A DNA stretch of 64,000 nt from Maea johnstoni. Taxonomy: Eukaryota > Annelida > Polychaeta > Spionida > Magelonidae. This document shows, in pieces, positions 1 through 11,531 of this stretch. The stretch's first letter is position 1. Each line of letters begins with the position of its first letter. Below the pieces are notes generated by a model. That model had not been told where the DNA came from. It was given only the letters and a program-made list of their open reading frames with translations, and ran no database searches. Made by a program: the position numbers and the translations under genes. Location: positions 15,104,058 through 15,168,057 of the forward strand of contig OZ012691.1 of assembly GCA_963942565.1 (NCBI GenBank), read 5' to 3'.

Positions 1-437
1 TTTTATGATATTCAAATATGAATAATTGCATGTACCTATAACGAAAATCCTGCTACAGTAACGCACCAGTCGTGAACACTATTTAATGTTCTACCACTTC
101 GGATGTGCAAAAATTAAGATAAACTCCCAACGATGCAAAATTACCATTTTATTGATGCAGTGTACTAGACTATTTGAATTGCCACAACAAAATACCATAG
201 ACTGTAGAAACAAATTGATATTCCCTTATCCTGAAATATTCTTGTCTGCTCTTTTTTCTACGTTTGATATATCATCTTTTCAAAGACCAACCTTTGAATT
301 CACAATTAGAAATGCGTTCAAAAAAGCCTCTAATGCAAAAATCATTAAAATGATTATTTCAAAAGCTGTAGGCTAATAACAAACAAAACATTTCTCCATT
401 ATTTTTAATAGTAAACTGATCAAAAACTCCAACATAC
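1..437. other. intron sequence left of the SLC43-like exon
   Basis: No gene, repeat or RNA is recognisable here. The last bases (431-437) are the start of the intron that follows the minus-strand exon at 438-870 (GTATGTT on the minus strand). The 96-codon open frame at 86-376 has no recognisable motif and is AT-rich, so it is treated as chance. Confidence 0.5.
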
Positions 438-854
438 CTGATCTCCAGCGAAGTTCACAGCCTCACTGTCAGGCGTGAGGGCCTCTTTCTGGTTTTTAAT
501 TTGCCTAAGTTTTTGGGCGAAGAACTCTTTTTTCCGGGGGCGGAGATCGGTTCGGTATGCGCCGTGTCGCCGGTGCAGTATGGGAAATTCGCCGGTTTCG
601 TTCCCACTCGCCGGCGGTACAAACGGAAGCACCCCTGTGGTATCAAACTGCTGAAAGACAAACGTCTTGTTCACCCTGCTAGATGTATTGTGGTGACTGT
701 GTACGTGGGATAGGTCACATAGTTTGGCGAAGTATCCCTCGTCTTTGAGGATATGCGTGAAACTGCTCCAGCCGAAGAGAAATCCGGAGTAGATTAGGCA
801 TTCCAACATTCCTAGGATGATAGCGACATCTCTCTTAAGACACAAACACGGCAT
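438..854 (-). CDS. first coding exon of an SLC43-family transporter (partial gene)
   Basis: This exon encodes 139 residues from an ATG at 854-852. Residues about 8-40 form the first membrane segment and following loop. They read like SLC43A3: GMLECLIYSGFLFGWSSF, then a short stretch and DEGYFAKLCD, corresponding to the LLECL-FGW-S and NEDYFKDLC blocks of vertebrate members. SLC43 proteins are major-facilitator carriers of large neutral amino acids (A1, A2) or purine nucleobases (A3) in the plasma membrane. The rest of the exon is a long hydrophilic loop with possible N-glycosylation sites (NTS, NKT, NET), longer than in vertebrate relatives. The exon ends in frame (phase 0) at GATCAG followed by GTATGT, a good donor. 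The acceptor TATATTTCAG lies just before 870, leaving 16 bases of 5' untranslated sequence, so at least one upstream noncoding exon is expected to the right. Later exons lie outside the window. An in-frame GTG-ACG precedes the ATG and is not used here. Confidence 0.72.
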
Positions 855-872
855 CGTCACGTGGCGTTACCT
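855..872 (-). other. splice acceptor and short 5' UTR of the SLC43-like exon
   Basis: On the minus strand TATATTTCAG precedes GTAACGCCACGTGACG and then the ATG. The AG falls at 872-871, so the exon begins at 870. An AT-rich, T-containing tract upstream is compatible with an acceptor. This implies a 5' UTR exon upstream on the minus strand. Confidence 0.6.
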
Positions 873-916
873 GAAATATACAATGTTTTATTAGATGAAT
901 GAAATGTTTAATAAGA

Positions 917-1080
917 TACAGTTCAGACGTTCAATTCCTTAGCCAGCTCACCAGTTTTGAGTTCATCCATGCATCCATGCCCAGATATCCGAGGGGGGGG
1001 GGGTCAATCGGTCGTACGGTCGTGTAATATGCCCGGACCTCCCCCGCATTTAGTGCAGGAATTAAATGTTGGAACTCTAG
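917..1080 (+). mobile_element. MITE family A, internally deleted copy (A1)
   Basis: The left end resembles ACAGTACAGACATTTAATT. The middle keeps CATCCATGCATCCATGCCCAG and GGTCGTACGGTCGTG, and the right end is TTTAGTGCAGGAATTAAATG. About 100 bases are missing after the left end relative to full copies. It contains a run of 10 G at about 991. Family A is described at 12651-12916. Confidence 0.75.
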
Positions 1081-1301
1081 TTAACTCATCGTCAACTCAA
1101 ATGCAACAGTGGTTTTGTAATCTAGAACATTAATCATCAATATCAAAATGGGTAGTGTTTGAGAAGTAGTTATATAATAGGCTGGTAAAATCCAAGAGGG
1201 CAATTAACTTGAATAAATTCCAGCCAAATACCTTAATCAAATTAGCGTCATGTTATCAAGATATTGCTATATATTATCATTATATGGCATGCATTGAGTC
1301 C

Positions 1302-1966
<665 letters not shown>

Positions 1967-2090
1967 ATTAACCCATTTATGTCCGTAGTGCCCCCAAAAC
2001 GCCAAAAGAGTTTGAAAATAGTTTTCCAAAAATCTCTTTTGGGAATTGGTTAAAGGAAAAATGTTTACTAAACGATAACCAAATTCGACC
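1967..2090 (+). mobile_element. MITE family C, left-end fragment (C3)
   Basis: TTAACCCATTTATGTCCGTAG matches the left end of family C (19426 and 27415), but no matching right end is seen downstream. Confidence 0.45.
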
Positions 2091-2289
2091 ATTCATATAT
2101 GTTGCAAATTTATGTTTTTCTAAGTTATGCTTTGACATTGTTCTTATGATAATATTGTATTGCACTAAATTGCCTTTGTGTGCCGATGTGCCTATGAACC
2201 CTAATTCATTCATTCATTATTTTCAGATCCACACGATGCTTTTTGAATCAGACTTTAAGCAAGAATGCGTTAAAGAAGGTATTCCTATA

Positions 2290-2500
2290 AAAACACTTTT
2301 ATGTGACAGGATATTTGTTAGTGTCAGATTGACACGATGTCTGGGGAGACAGGTGTTAGAAGCGGAAATGAATAGTTTTTCCAAGAATAACGCCTCAATA
2401 AATCTCACCATAAATTTCCATAATATCCTGTCGGGGCAGGTGCTAATAGCTATACTTTATGGGGATTCTTCCTCGTTTTTGCACGGTAGTTTTCCACCTT
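2290..2500 (+). repeat. interspersed repeat H, copy 1
   Basis: Shares an ordered series of blocks with 6340-6530: TGTCAG.TT.ACACG, ATGAAT.G.TTTTCCAAGAA, AATAAATCTC, then GGGGCAGGTGCTAATAG and ACTTTATG. The two copies are diverged. No terminal repeats or coding capacity are evident. Confidence 0.6.
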
Positions 2501-2568
2501 GAAGTACCCCATAAACGTTTACCAAAGAGTATGCAGTATAACGATGTCAATAAATGTTCAGCGGTCTG

Positions 2569-2720
2569 CACTGATGGCCAAGTGGTCTAAAGCGTTGCCA
2601 GTGACTGCTCGCCGTCTCTCACCACTACAGGGGTTCGAACGTCCTGTGGGGCATGTGAGAAAGTTGCCAGTGACTTGAGGTTGAGGTGAATCCCTTACCA
2701 CTGGCTAGTGAGGAATTAGC
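2569..2720 (+). mobile_element. SINE S2 (tRNA-Leu/Ser-like head), 5' part
   Basis: A pol III A-box-like start, TGGCCAAGTGGTCTAAAGCG, is followed 45 bases later by a B-box-like GGGGTTCGAAC. Then comes the S2 junction phrase GTGAGAAAGTTGCCAGTGAC. Later body segments (GGTTAGGCGGTGGTTTTC) are replaced by an eroded GAGGTTGAGGTG. It is a retroposon, not a functional tRNA, because the acceptor stem does not pair. Confidence 0.7.
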
Positions 2721-3060
2721 CTAAAATATGGCAGTATGACGATAATCGAACTCGCCAAAATCCAATACACTATTATCTCTCACGAATGACACCCTCAATG
2801 AGCTCTTTAAAGCTTCGAAACTTTATCTATGAAAAGCTCATATTGATGCGTGGTACTTATGCAGTTTTATCACACAAAATGTGTTTAATTTTTTTAGATA
2901 TTTCTCCTCCAGACATTTCCTTCATATATCTCTGCTAAAATAGTACCATCCACTATCTAAATAAGGACCATTTTAGAAAAACACAGATGAGAACTCTTGC
3001 ACAGCAGAAAACTTCCCTAGGCCTCACTATAGGTCATCCTTTTATTGTTTATCAAAAGAG
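2721..3060. other. no recognisable gene
   Basis: AT-rich sequence without supported features. Confidence 0.4.
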
Positions 3061-3320
3061 ATTATCTATGTCAACAAAGGGTCAGGCCAATTTGAAATGA
3101 TAGTGCTATTCATATTGCTCTTTAAACACAACAAAAGTAGTAGCTTGCGTTAAGATTCTATTATATTTTCCAAATGGTTTGTTTCTGTACATTATCTATG
3201 TCAACAAAGGGTCAGGCCAATTTGAAATGATAGTGCTATTCATACTGCTCTTTAAACACAACAAAAGTAGTAGCTTGCGTTAAGATTCTATTATATTTTC
3301 CAAATGGTTTGTTTCTGTAC
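3061..3320 (+). repeat. tandem duplication, 2 x 130 bp
   Basis: Units 3061-3190 and 3191-3320 each run from ATTATCTATGTCAACAAAGG to GTTTGTTTCTGTAC. They differ by one visible base (CATATTGC versus CATACTGC), so the duplication is recent or an assembly artefact. Confidence 0.95.
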
Positions 3321-3413
3321 ACATGCCATTGAAGGGTCATGTCATTTGCCACTTTAATTCACAAGTAGCCGTGGTATTCATTTAGGTATCAGGTGATCAG
3401 TACATCAAGGGCT

Positions 3414-4034
3414 ATGCACACAGCTAAAAATTGATGGGCCCGTTATTTTTACAGGCCTATAACTGGACCGTCACGGTGCTCAGAACCCGTTACAGGCCCG
3501 TTGTGGTGAGCCCGTCAAAATAACGGGCCCGAATGGCCCTGTTGCGGACTTTCAAGCCGTAACAAGCCCGTTAAAACAGGTTTACATAGACATCTGGTGG
3601 CCATATCTTTTTATCATAAAAATCATAAAATATTTTCAAATCAAATGTTTTTCCCCTCAAATAAAACTTTGAAAATGTTATAAAGAATGTGTTTTATATA
3701 TTCAATATCTCCAAAATGTTCAATTGAGCAGAGTCTTCTTATTCTAAGCAATATTCCTCTTTGCACTGATACTTACAAAGCATGGGATGGGATGCGTAAA
3801 AATGGTATCTATATGAGAGGTCAGAGATCATTGATTAGTATATGGGAAGCATTGTCAGTGCACGATCTAATAACTTAGCGAGGAATTACTAAGTGAGGTC
3901 TTATGGGTATGTATAGACTAATCACTTGGTATACATCCTGCGGAAGAAGTTTGGAACATATTTTTTTCGATATGTAGATATATTGAGGGACCAAAAACGG
4001 GCCTGTTACGGGCCGTACGGGCTTTTACCTGTGT
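3414..4034. mobile_element. non-autonomous DNA transposon with CCCGTTA-rich ends
   Basis: The left end CACAGCTAAAA and right end TTTTACCTGTG are inverted repeats. Both ends carry many copies of GGGCCCGTTA/TAACGGGCCC-type motifs in both orientations (for example near 3440, 3510, 3560 and 3998). No transposase frame is seen. The paralogue at 7100-7330 lacks this block. The target duplication is not clear. Confidence 0.65.
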
Positions 4035-4087
4035 AGCGATGCCAATAAACGGTCGCGTCAACCAGAGATAAGGGTACCCTTAAGCCC

Positions 4088-5744
4088 CCTTCCCACTGTC
4101 AAGAACGTCACGAAGACCATAGCAAGACAGACCAAGAATTTGGAAAGTTTCCAGTTCTTGGAAAAATTCTGCATGTTTCTTGTTGATTCTTATATGTTCA
4201 CCGTTTGTTCGTCATATGTTGTTGTATGTTGTTGTATGTTCTTGTTATATTCTGGTACCCCCAAGAAAGTTTTGGAATGTTCAAAATTTTCTAGGCAATG
4301 ATTTGAGTTCCTAGTACAGTTGTAACACCTTCTTAAAACGTTAGTGTTGCATTGTTGTTGATTCCTCTTGATTCTTGTTGATTCTTCCCAGTTCTTGGGG
4401 GCATAATTCTTGCTAAAGGTGTGGTACATTCCTGAGAATGTACTAGGAATGAAGACGAATGCACTACGCAATCTATAAGAACTCATTAACATATGGCCGG
4501 ATATCACGTGACTGCGCTGTAAGTAGGTCACCACAAGTGAACATGTCAGTCCAAGCAGGACCACCGAGACGTGCTATGGCGACTTATTCACGGAAATCAT
4601 CCACCAATAGGGATATACGGATTAAAAGAGTACCCAAAAAAGATGTCTTACATATTGAGGAACCAGAGGATAGCAACAGATGTGGTGAGGAAAGCGAGAT
4701 TGGCGATAAATCAGCTGATGAAGCCATGGAAAAAGGTAAACAAGCTAAAGTTGTGATTGTACGTGCAGATCCCTACAAGATTTTCAGAATGTATGCCTCC
4801 GATTGTGACTCAGAATGGAAATCTATGATGAAAATGGCGAAATCTAAGAAAAAAGTGAACAACTCACACAATACACCAAACAATAAAGTGGGGGTTAGGG
4901 ATCTATAGATTGATATTCCAGATGAAAATGCTATTGTGGAATATGTTGAGACCGACAAAGATGCTGGACATAATGATAATTTACATTTGGAAACACCCAT
5001 GGATACAGAAGATAGGACAGTATCGAAAGATACCACCACCTCAATCCCTGAAGAAACAGACGCTGAGAACAGTTGAAATCATGGCTGTTGTTGATGTGCA
5101 TGTGGATGCTCCAGTGGTGGAGGACACAGAGATATATGATGAACCGCCCAAAGAAATCCCCAAAACAGTTAAGAAGGGGGCCAAGTCTTCAGCCAAAGGA
5201 CTAACTAAGAAAAAGACCCAACCTGATGAATCCGACCAAAATTCATTTGTTGTTGAAACCGAGAAGGACCTGGCAGAATGGTACAGGGAAATTGGTTTTT
5301 TTTATAAATGGTGAAAGTGGGAAGTAGGTCAGTGTATCATGTGACTTGACCCCAAATTGACATAATAAAACAGTTGAAGTTCATTGATTCTTGAATGTTA
5401 TTTTTCATTCCTAGTATAGTCTTACAACAGTCGTAGTATGTTCTTAATACAGTATTTTTATGGTCTCAGTACATTCTTTGTAGTCCTGCCTTGTTCTTAT
5501 TTATTCTTAATACATTTTTTACAGTTCTGGAAATAATCTCAACACTTTCTTATCATATTCTTGGACAGTTTTAATACTTTCTTCAAACAGTCCTGTCACC
5601 ATCCTAGAACAGGCGTAGATTAGTCCTAGCTCGTTCTGCATGCACCAAATCCTATTTTTTGACAAGAATTAACAAGAATTTTGCTCTAAAAAATTAAACT
5701 TCTAAATTCTTCTTAAGTTCTTGTCTTGGTTCTTGACAGTGGGA
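4088..5744 (+). mobile_element. 1.66-kb inverted-repeat DNA transposon carrying a decayed ORF
   Basis: The left end TTCCCACTGTCAAGAAC (about 4089) is repeated inverted as GTTCTTGACAGTGGGAA at about 5730-5746. Roughly 350 bases inside each end are crowded with TTCTTG and CAAGAA hexamers, a subterminal repeat arrangement. The paralogue at 7100-7330 lacks the block. Flanks CTTAAGC (left) and CATTAAGC (right) may be an 8-bp target duplication, which is uncertain. The centre carries the reading frames at 4459-5314. The superfamily is not assigned. Confidence 0.7.
4541..5314 (+). pseudogene. decayed element-encoded protein, charged with a MADF-like C-terminal start
   Basis: A frame from about 4541 (MSVQAGPPRRAMATYSRK) runs through a lysine-rich and glutamate-rich region (about residues 20-70). 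It then has ADPYKIFRMYASDCDSEWKS, meets a TAG at about 4906, and continues in the same frame with an acidic stretch (IPDENAIVEYVETD) to a TGA near 5079. The neighbouring frame then continues with similar composition from MAVVDVHVDAP through a basic KKGAKSSAKGLTKKK block. It ends at KDLAEWYREIGFFYKW, which resembles the opening helix of a MADF DNA-binding domain (L-E-YR-NP-LYD-K) cut short by a stop. So there is one internal stop and one frame change, or an unrecognised intron. AATAAAA follows at about 5363. It is probably an accessory or DNA-binding protein of the transposon or a captured host fragment; no transposase catalytic motif is visible. The MADF resemblance is by eye only. Confidence 0.45.
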
Positions 5745-5975
5745 ATATAGCATTAAGCTAAGTTTCGGGATACCAGCTGCACCACTTGTGCAGTGTTCAT
5801 GTACAGATTTAAAAACGTGTGGAAACGTGAAAGTTATATGTCGTACAGTACATGTACCTTTATTATGGTCCACACTTTTACAGGTCACCTAAATGCACAT
5901 GCATGTATATACCATTCTTTGAATAGTCTATGTATCGCAAATCCACATTATACAAACATACAACATACATACAAA

Positions 5976-6326
<351 letters not shown>

Positions 6327-6339
6327 AACTCAAATTGTG

Positions 6340-6530
6340 CATGTGGCAGAGAATTTGTTATTGTCAGGTTTACGCGTTGTGTCTGTTAAGCCTAGTGTAA
6401 GAGACAGCAATGAATGGCTTTTCCAAGAACAACAGCTAAATAAATCTCCTTTATGAATCTCCACATATTATCTATAATTTCCTCTAGGGGCAGGTGCTAA
6501 TAGATGTACTTTATGAGGCTTCTTCTTCAT
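6340..6530 (+). repeat. interspersed repeat H, copy 2
   Basis: Diverged copy of 2290-2500, with the same block order ending in GGGGCAGGTGCTAATAG and ACTTTATG. It starts just beyond the microsatellite. Confidence 0.6.
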
Positions 6531-6559
6531 CTCCTGTCTAGTCCTTTTCTGCCCCCCTG

Positions 6560-7099
6560 CCCAAGATGAACTCTACATACGAGTAGAAGTAATTAGAAAT
6601 GGCAATCTATTATAATGGCAGCCTCCATTGTGCCCCTAAAACCGATTTGTAATTATGTTCGCCTAAAAAACATTGATCGTGTGAAGGTGGGGTATCTCAG
6701 ACATTTCTTTTTAATTTCAAACTGCGTAAGTGTGTACGCGGATTGTATTTGACATAGATAAGTATTTTGTACGTATATCATCTATAAATATTTCAATAAA
6801 TAACAAACCAAGCAAAACAAATGAATTGGGTGCAATGGTAATCTTGATTTAAACAGGATTTAGAAAGGTAGAAAGGTCTTCTCTCGACATCAAAAGAAAA
6901 CATGTACTCCATAAGCCAAATGCTGTGCGCAATAATTACTCACATACATCCCATCTTTTATAAAAAAAAAAGTATGAGTTTTATTTATTTCATGATCATA
7001 TTCGTCGGCTTCCATTCCATTGTACTTCAATCTGGGAATTTCTATCAGGCTCAGGTAACTACAATAGCATATTGAGTTCTGAATATTTGAATTTTATTT
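6560..7099. other. no recognisable gene
   Basis: AT-rich sequence with no supported coding region or repeat. Confidence 0.4.
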
Positions 7100-7330
7100 C
7101 ATTTTTTCTAATAGTGCTTAGGACGAACTTCAACCTCTGATGTGCTCCTTTAACAAACATATAACAAAAGCCGTGGTATTCCTTTAAGCCTCGGGGGAAC
7201 TTTATATCAAGGGTTATGTAGCGATGTCAACGAACAATAACACCATATGGAGATTAAGCAACCCCCTGCGGCTTAGTTTCCGGATACCAGCTGCACTGAT
7301 GGTGTAATGACCATGTACAGAAGTAATAGA
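7100..7330 (+). repeat. interspersed repeat J, uninterrupted copy
   Basis: Contains GCCGTGGTATTC, TCAAGGGTTATGTAGCGATG, a short divergent stretch, GGATACCAGCTGCAC and ATGTACAGA without the two insertions present in the copy at 3345-5830. Confidence 0.65.
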
Positions 7331-7428
7331 GAGTGAAAGCACCGGTACGGTTATTGTACACTTTTACAAAACATGACACATATGGCATTTTGTAGGTATC
7401 AAGATATTCTATAGCAAGCGTTAGAGTC

Positions 7429-7617
7429 TTAACCCTTCCAATGTTGGGGCTACTTTTGACCGAAGCACAAGGACGCAAACTATTTTTGAAAACCATCTTA
7501 ACCCTGTCATGTTGGTACTCTCAGATGGGAACCCACATGTCAGTGTTTCAGTAATTTCGTCACTTTTTAGCATCATTTTGTATTGGCAAAATTAGCCACC
7601 AGCCACATAAGGGTTAA
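7429..7617 (-). mobile_element. MITE family B copy (B1)
   Basis: Bounded by TTAACCCTTCCAATG and CATAAGGGTTAA. Inside are GTATTGGCAAAATTAGCCACC and CAAGGACGCAAA, seen in other B copies. TTAA at both edges suggests a piggyBac- or Kolobok-type TTAA target, with termini beginning CCCTT. Confidence 0.8.
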
Positions 7618-9057
7618 ATGTGTAAGGTGAGGGTGGAGATAGAATGTCGACGAAATGGCGTGGGATACAATTTAGCTATTTTTCATCAAATATAATTTAG
7701 AGAACAAAACACGTTACGTGGGTCGCTCATAATCTGATGTAATTGTAAAAGAATACATTTGACATATATGTATGAAGTAAAAAAAAAAGGACAAGGCATA
7801 GAACCCAAATTCATATTAAAACATGTAATAGGAATATCGACTGTACTTTTGATAATTTTGAATTTAAATTAAGAATTCAGCATAAATTCATAAAATATAT
7901 GTTGAAAAGTCGTAGTTAGCTTAACTACCTTTGAATGTCTCTCCTCCAAAGATGTAGCGAAAAACGCTTCGGTTAAAAAGGCATCATAAGAATAGTAATC
8001 AATCTGTTGACCCCAACTTGCATGGATTGGTTTAAGTAAATAAGTAAAACGTTATCAAATGAAATCTAGTAACATTTTCACGCTCCCTTATAACATGAAA
8101 ACGAAAATCAGAATGGCGAACTATATTTTTGCATTGTTTGAAATTATTTAAAACAAACAAGTCGGAAATAAATAAAAAAGGATAAACCTATTGGCAGGAA
8201 ATTGTCTTTGTATGTATCACTATTTTATCTTTGAATGCTGGAGCGAACGTCATAAAATAAACAAACTTTAATGTTTTTCAAAGATATACAATTTTGAGGT
8301 CTGCTATATTTTGGTTAGCTGACAGAACATTTCCTGTCAGCATTTTATACAAGTCATTAGCAATTATTTGGCTGCCATTGTGTTCGATTTTCTAAATATA
8401 CACGAAGGCTGTTGACATTTGCCTGTAATTGATCTTAATAAGAGGATTGGTCAATGTGATGTGTTATGATTTCACTCACGCGCCAGACATATCAAATGGC
8501 ATTCATCCAATAAATACCGGATTTTCGCAGAACATTGTTTATAGTCCTAATAATGTCGGTGAGTGCACATAATGGGGGAGTTCCTGGTGCCAAGAATATA
8601 TCCATTATCTTTGAATCTTCCCTCGCCTAGGCACTGGTCTAGCTATGTAATTGTTACGTAAACTACCTAATAGCTGCAGTGTACTCATTGTCTGATACTA
8701 TAAGTTATCTCCTCCTTGTAAAAAAGGGATACGGCCTGGTATCTGCGAGAAGCCAGCTGTAGCTGAGGATGACGAATTTATCATCAGTTGAAAAAATAAT
8801 AATTCTAATTAAAAAAAAAATCAAATTTTTTAATTTTTTTTAATCTATTTATGTATTTTTTTATTTATATTTATTTAATTCAAAAAAAATTCATTTTAAA
8901 AAGTATTTTTAAATTTCTTTTTAAAAAAAATTCTATTTTTATTTTTATTTTTTAATTTTCTTATTTTTATTTCATATATATATGTATTTTTTATATTTTT
9001 TATAAAACATTCAGAATGGGTATAAAACTCTTATTGGGATACTAACATTGACAATTA
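7618..9057. other. no recognisable gene; AT-rich low complexity at 8800-9010
   Basis: Single-copy-looking AT-rich DNA. From about 8800 to 9010 it is almost entirely A and T, with runs such as TTTTTAATTTTTTTTAATC. Confidence 0.45.
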
Positions 9058-9429
9058 ATGAAAGCAGTGCTAGGATCCAATAAAGTCCAGTACACCACAG
9101 CTATTGACCAATCAGCTGCTAGTATCAGAGTGGAGACACTGGAGCTGATGATAAATGTCTTTATAGACTGTTACGAGTATCTAAGCTTACAAAAAGGTGA
9201 GACATACAGAGCATTTCTTTTCAACTTCAAACACAAGTACATCAGAACATGTTATGCTCATTGAGAATCGAAGAAAAATACAATATATACACGCAATTTA
9301 GGGTAAGTAAACAGATTTAACTCAATTTTTAGTGAGCGGTTGGGATATACAACCGTTTAAGGAGCCGTTCTTAGATTAAGTCCGTTCAAATTGTATTTTA
9401 CTAACCTATCTCTCCGCGGTCTTTAATTC

Positions 9430-9690
9430 TTATGTTATATAATTCATTGATATCGACCAGATGTTTATCATCTGTTCGAAGCATAGCAATTCGTAGTGTT
9501 TTCCTAATATAACAGGAATATTATTACGACAGTTGTCCATGAGAAATTTACCTGACCCTTCTCCAATTTCACGGATTTCTTGGTACACTTTATCAATTAC
9601 TTCTTTGGAGTCCGGACATGACATAAGAATGTGGTTAACGTCTTCTATTTCATTGAAGCCGCATCTGACCCACACCCTTTAACTTCTTAG
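9430..9690 (-). pseudogene. LINE C-terminal fragment (Cys-His motif)
   Basis: The minus-strand frame reads VRCGFNEIEDVNHILMSCP followed by SKEVIDKVYQEI and ends at a TAA near 9430. The C..(N)EIED..H.L..CP pattern is the zinc-binding-like tail seen downstream of reverse transcriptase in several non-LTR retrotransposon clades. No RT domain is present upstream on the minus strand (to the right), so this is a fragment. The clade is not assigned. Confidence 0.45.
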
Positions 9691-10152
9691 GCTGCATTTT
9701 AGTGAGATATTAAATATGTGGAAATATCTTTATTACAAATCAATATTTCAAATATATATTTGACTGAAACATGTTGCTCCTGGTCGTTCTGTTAACAGTT
9801 GCACTCATGTTCAGTAATATTGATGAGAAAATAGTTCATTGGGACTATGCTTATATTCTTTTACATGCTAATCTTTGAGAAATTTCACATCTGAAAGTTT
9901 AATTTCAGTGTAACACGTCTTTATGATTTTCCCTTCGGAGTGGGGAATTGGTTTTGGTCTGTTGCAACATTAGCAATATAAGCAAACCAATAAGGATTTC
10001 GGGAAACTGATTTACAAGTCAAAAAAGTTCTACAACCCAAAACAGTTCTACAAAACATTGCTATAAAAAAAAATGAAACATAAAACATGGAAATACATAA
10101 GAGTATCTGACCCCTTTATGCCTGACGTACATATAACATGCCAGTAGATCAT

Positions 10153-10435
10153 CTTTTATGTTAAAATGAGGAAATCGATTAAAAACTATAAAATAATAAA
10201 ACGTTTTGAATGCAATCTTCTTGACTGGTATAACACATATAACACGTATTAAGTACCATGGATAAAACAAATTATTCTAGAAAAGACATTTCAGCTCTTA
10301 TGTTAAAATGAGGAAATCGATTAAAAAGTATACAATAATAAAAACGTGTTGAATACAACTTTTTAGACTGGTATAACACTTATAACACGTCTTAAGTACC
10401 ATGGAAAAAACAAATTATTCTAGAAAAGACATTTT
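10153..10435 (+). repeat. tandem duplication, 2 x about 142 bp
   Basis: TTATGTTAAAATGAGGAAAT and AAATTATTCTAGAAAAGACA occur in both units, with about 10 percent differences between units, indicating an older event than at 3061. Confidence 0.9.
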
Positions 10436-10744
10436 CACATTTTACCGTCAGATCGAATTTGTCATGATAGCACTTACAATAAAGCAATCAACCCCGAGTT
10501 AGGATAATGGTTTTGACCTACTGTTTAGCCCCACTTTGGGAAAGCAGGGTAACTACCACTTCAGGAAGTGTTCGTAGTTTCCTAAGACAATATCTATAAG
10601 ATACTTATGCACATAACTGAAAGGTATATGGATACGCGCATCAAGTCTTATGGATAATTGTTTTGAAATTAAATTTTAAAAACATTATACAACTAAGGCC
10701 AACTACATAAAAAAATCACATTTTACACACAAACTCTTTCTTAA

Positions 10745-10944
10745 TTAACCCTTCTTATGTGTAGGCTACTTTCGGATGCGAAGATCTTTGATAACTATCT
10801 AAATCCTGTCAAGTTTATATTCACTGGAACGCTCTCATTGAGTACATTCAGATGATTACCAATGTGCCAGGGCTTCAGTCAATTTTCAACTTTGTTGCAT
10901 CATTGTGTATTGGCAAAATTACCCACCAGCAGCATAAGGGTTAA
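10745..10944 (-). mobile_element. MITE family B copy (B2)
   Basis: TTAACCCTTCTTATGTGTAG at one end and CAGCAGCATAAGGGTTAA at the other, with internal GTATTGGCAAAATTACCCACC. Confidence 0.8.
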
Positions 10945-11177
10945 ATTCGGGACAGCTTAGTTTGTATTGAATAATTCATCATGCCAAAATGGTCCTATAA
11001 CACTTTGAAAATAATACATCGTGACAAGAATGGTCCTATAACGCTTTGAAAACAGTTAACGGACTAGATCAGGGTACGCTGACGGGGCATTTATAGTCAA
11101 TAATCATGTTACAGACATAATAAACACGTCGGCACGCTTACGTTCAACGAACGGGGTTTTCAAAACTGCTAAAGAAA

Positions 11178-11355
11178 GAAATCATAAACATTTATCACAC
11201 GATAGATGCGGTATCCAATGGGTGATAATTGCGGTTCCACCCGCGTGAGACATTTCAAAACAGTGATAAAAAGGACTCATAAACATTTATCACACGAGAG
11301 ATACGGTATCCAAGGGGTGATAATTGCGGTTTCACCTGCGCGAGACATTTGCACA
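11178..11355 (+). repeat. tandem duplication, 2 x about 96 bp
   Basis: CATAAACATTTATCACACGA and GGTGATAATTGCGGTT occur twice with a spacing of about 96 bases and a few differences. Confidence 0.9.
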
Positions 11356-11466
11356 AAAGAGTTCGTGTGATACCGGCAGCAATTTCCGCATAAGTGCGGA
11401 TATGCATTACTGGGAAATATTTTTTTTACGAGCACAGCTTTTCTGTGATAGACCACAGTCAGGACA

Positions 11467-11531
11467 TACAGTGCAGACATTTAATTCATGCACTAAATGA
11501 CTGGGCGGCCTGGCCATAATCCACGACTGAT
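11467..11531 (-). mobile_element. MITE family A, terminal fragment
   Basis: TACAGTGCAGACATTTAATT then GCACTAAATG and GGGCGGCCTGGCCATAAT match the right end of family A read on the minus strand. The rest of the element is missing. Confidence 0.65.

Larger units (their letters stand above)
3345..5830 (+). repeat. old interspersed repeat J, interrupted by two DNA transposons
   Basis: Pieces 3361-3413, 4035-4087 and 5745-5830 line up in order with one continuous stretch at 7100-7330: GCCGTGGTATTC, TCAAGGGYTATG, TAGCGATGYCAA, GGATACCAGCTGCAC and ATGTACAGA. The two intervening blocks (about 3414-4034 and 4088-5744) are therefore insertions. Confidence 0.7.

Noticed and set aside
2569-2650. Possible tRNA-Leu or tRNA-Ser gene
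   Set aside because: The A and B boxes are present but the stems are not, and it is followed by the S2 SINE junction sequence.
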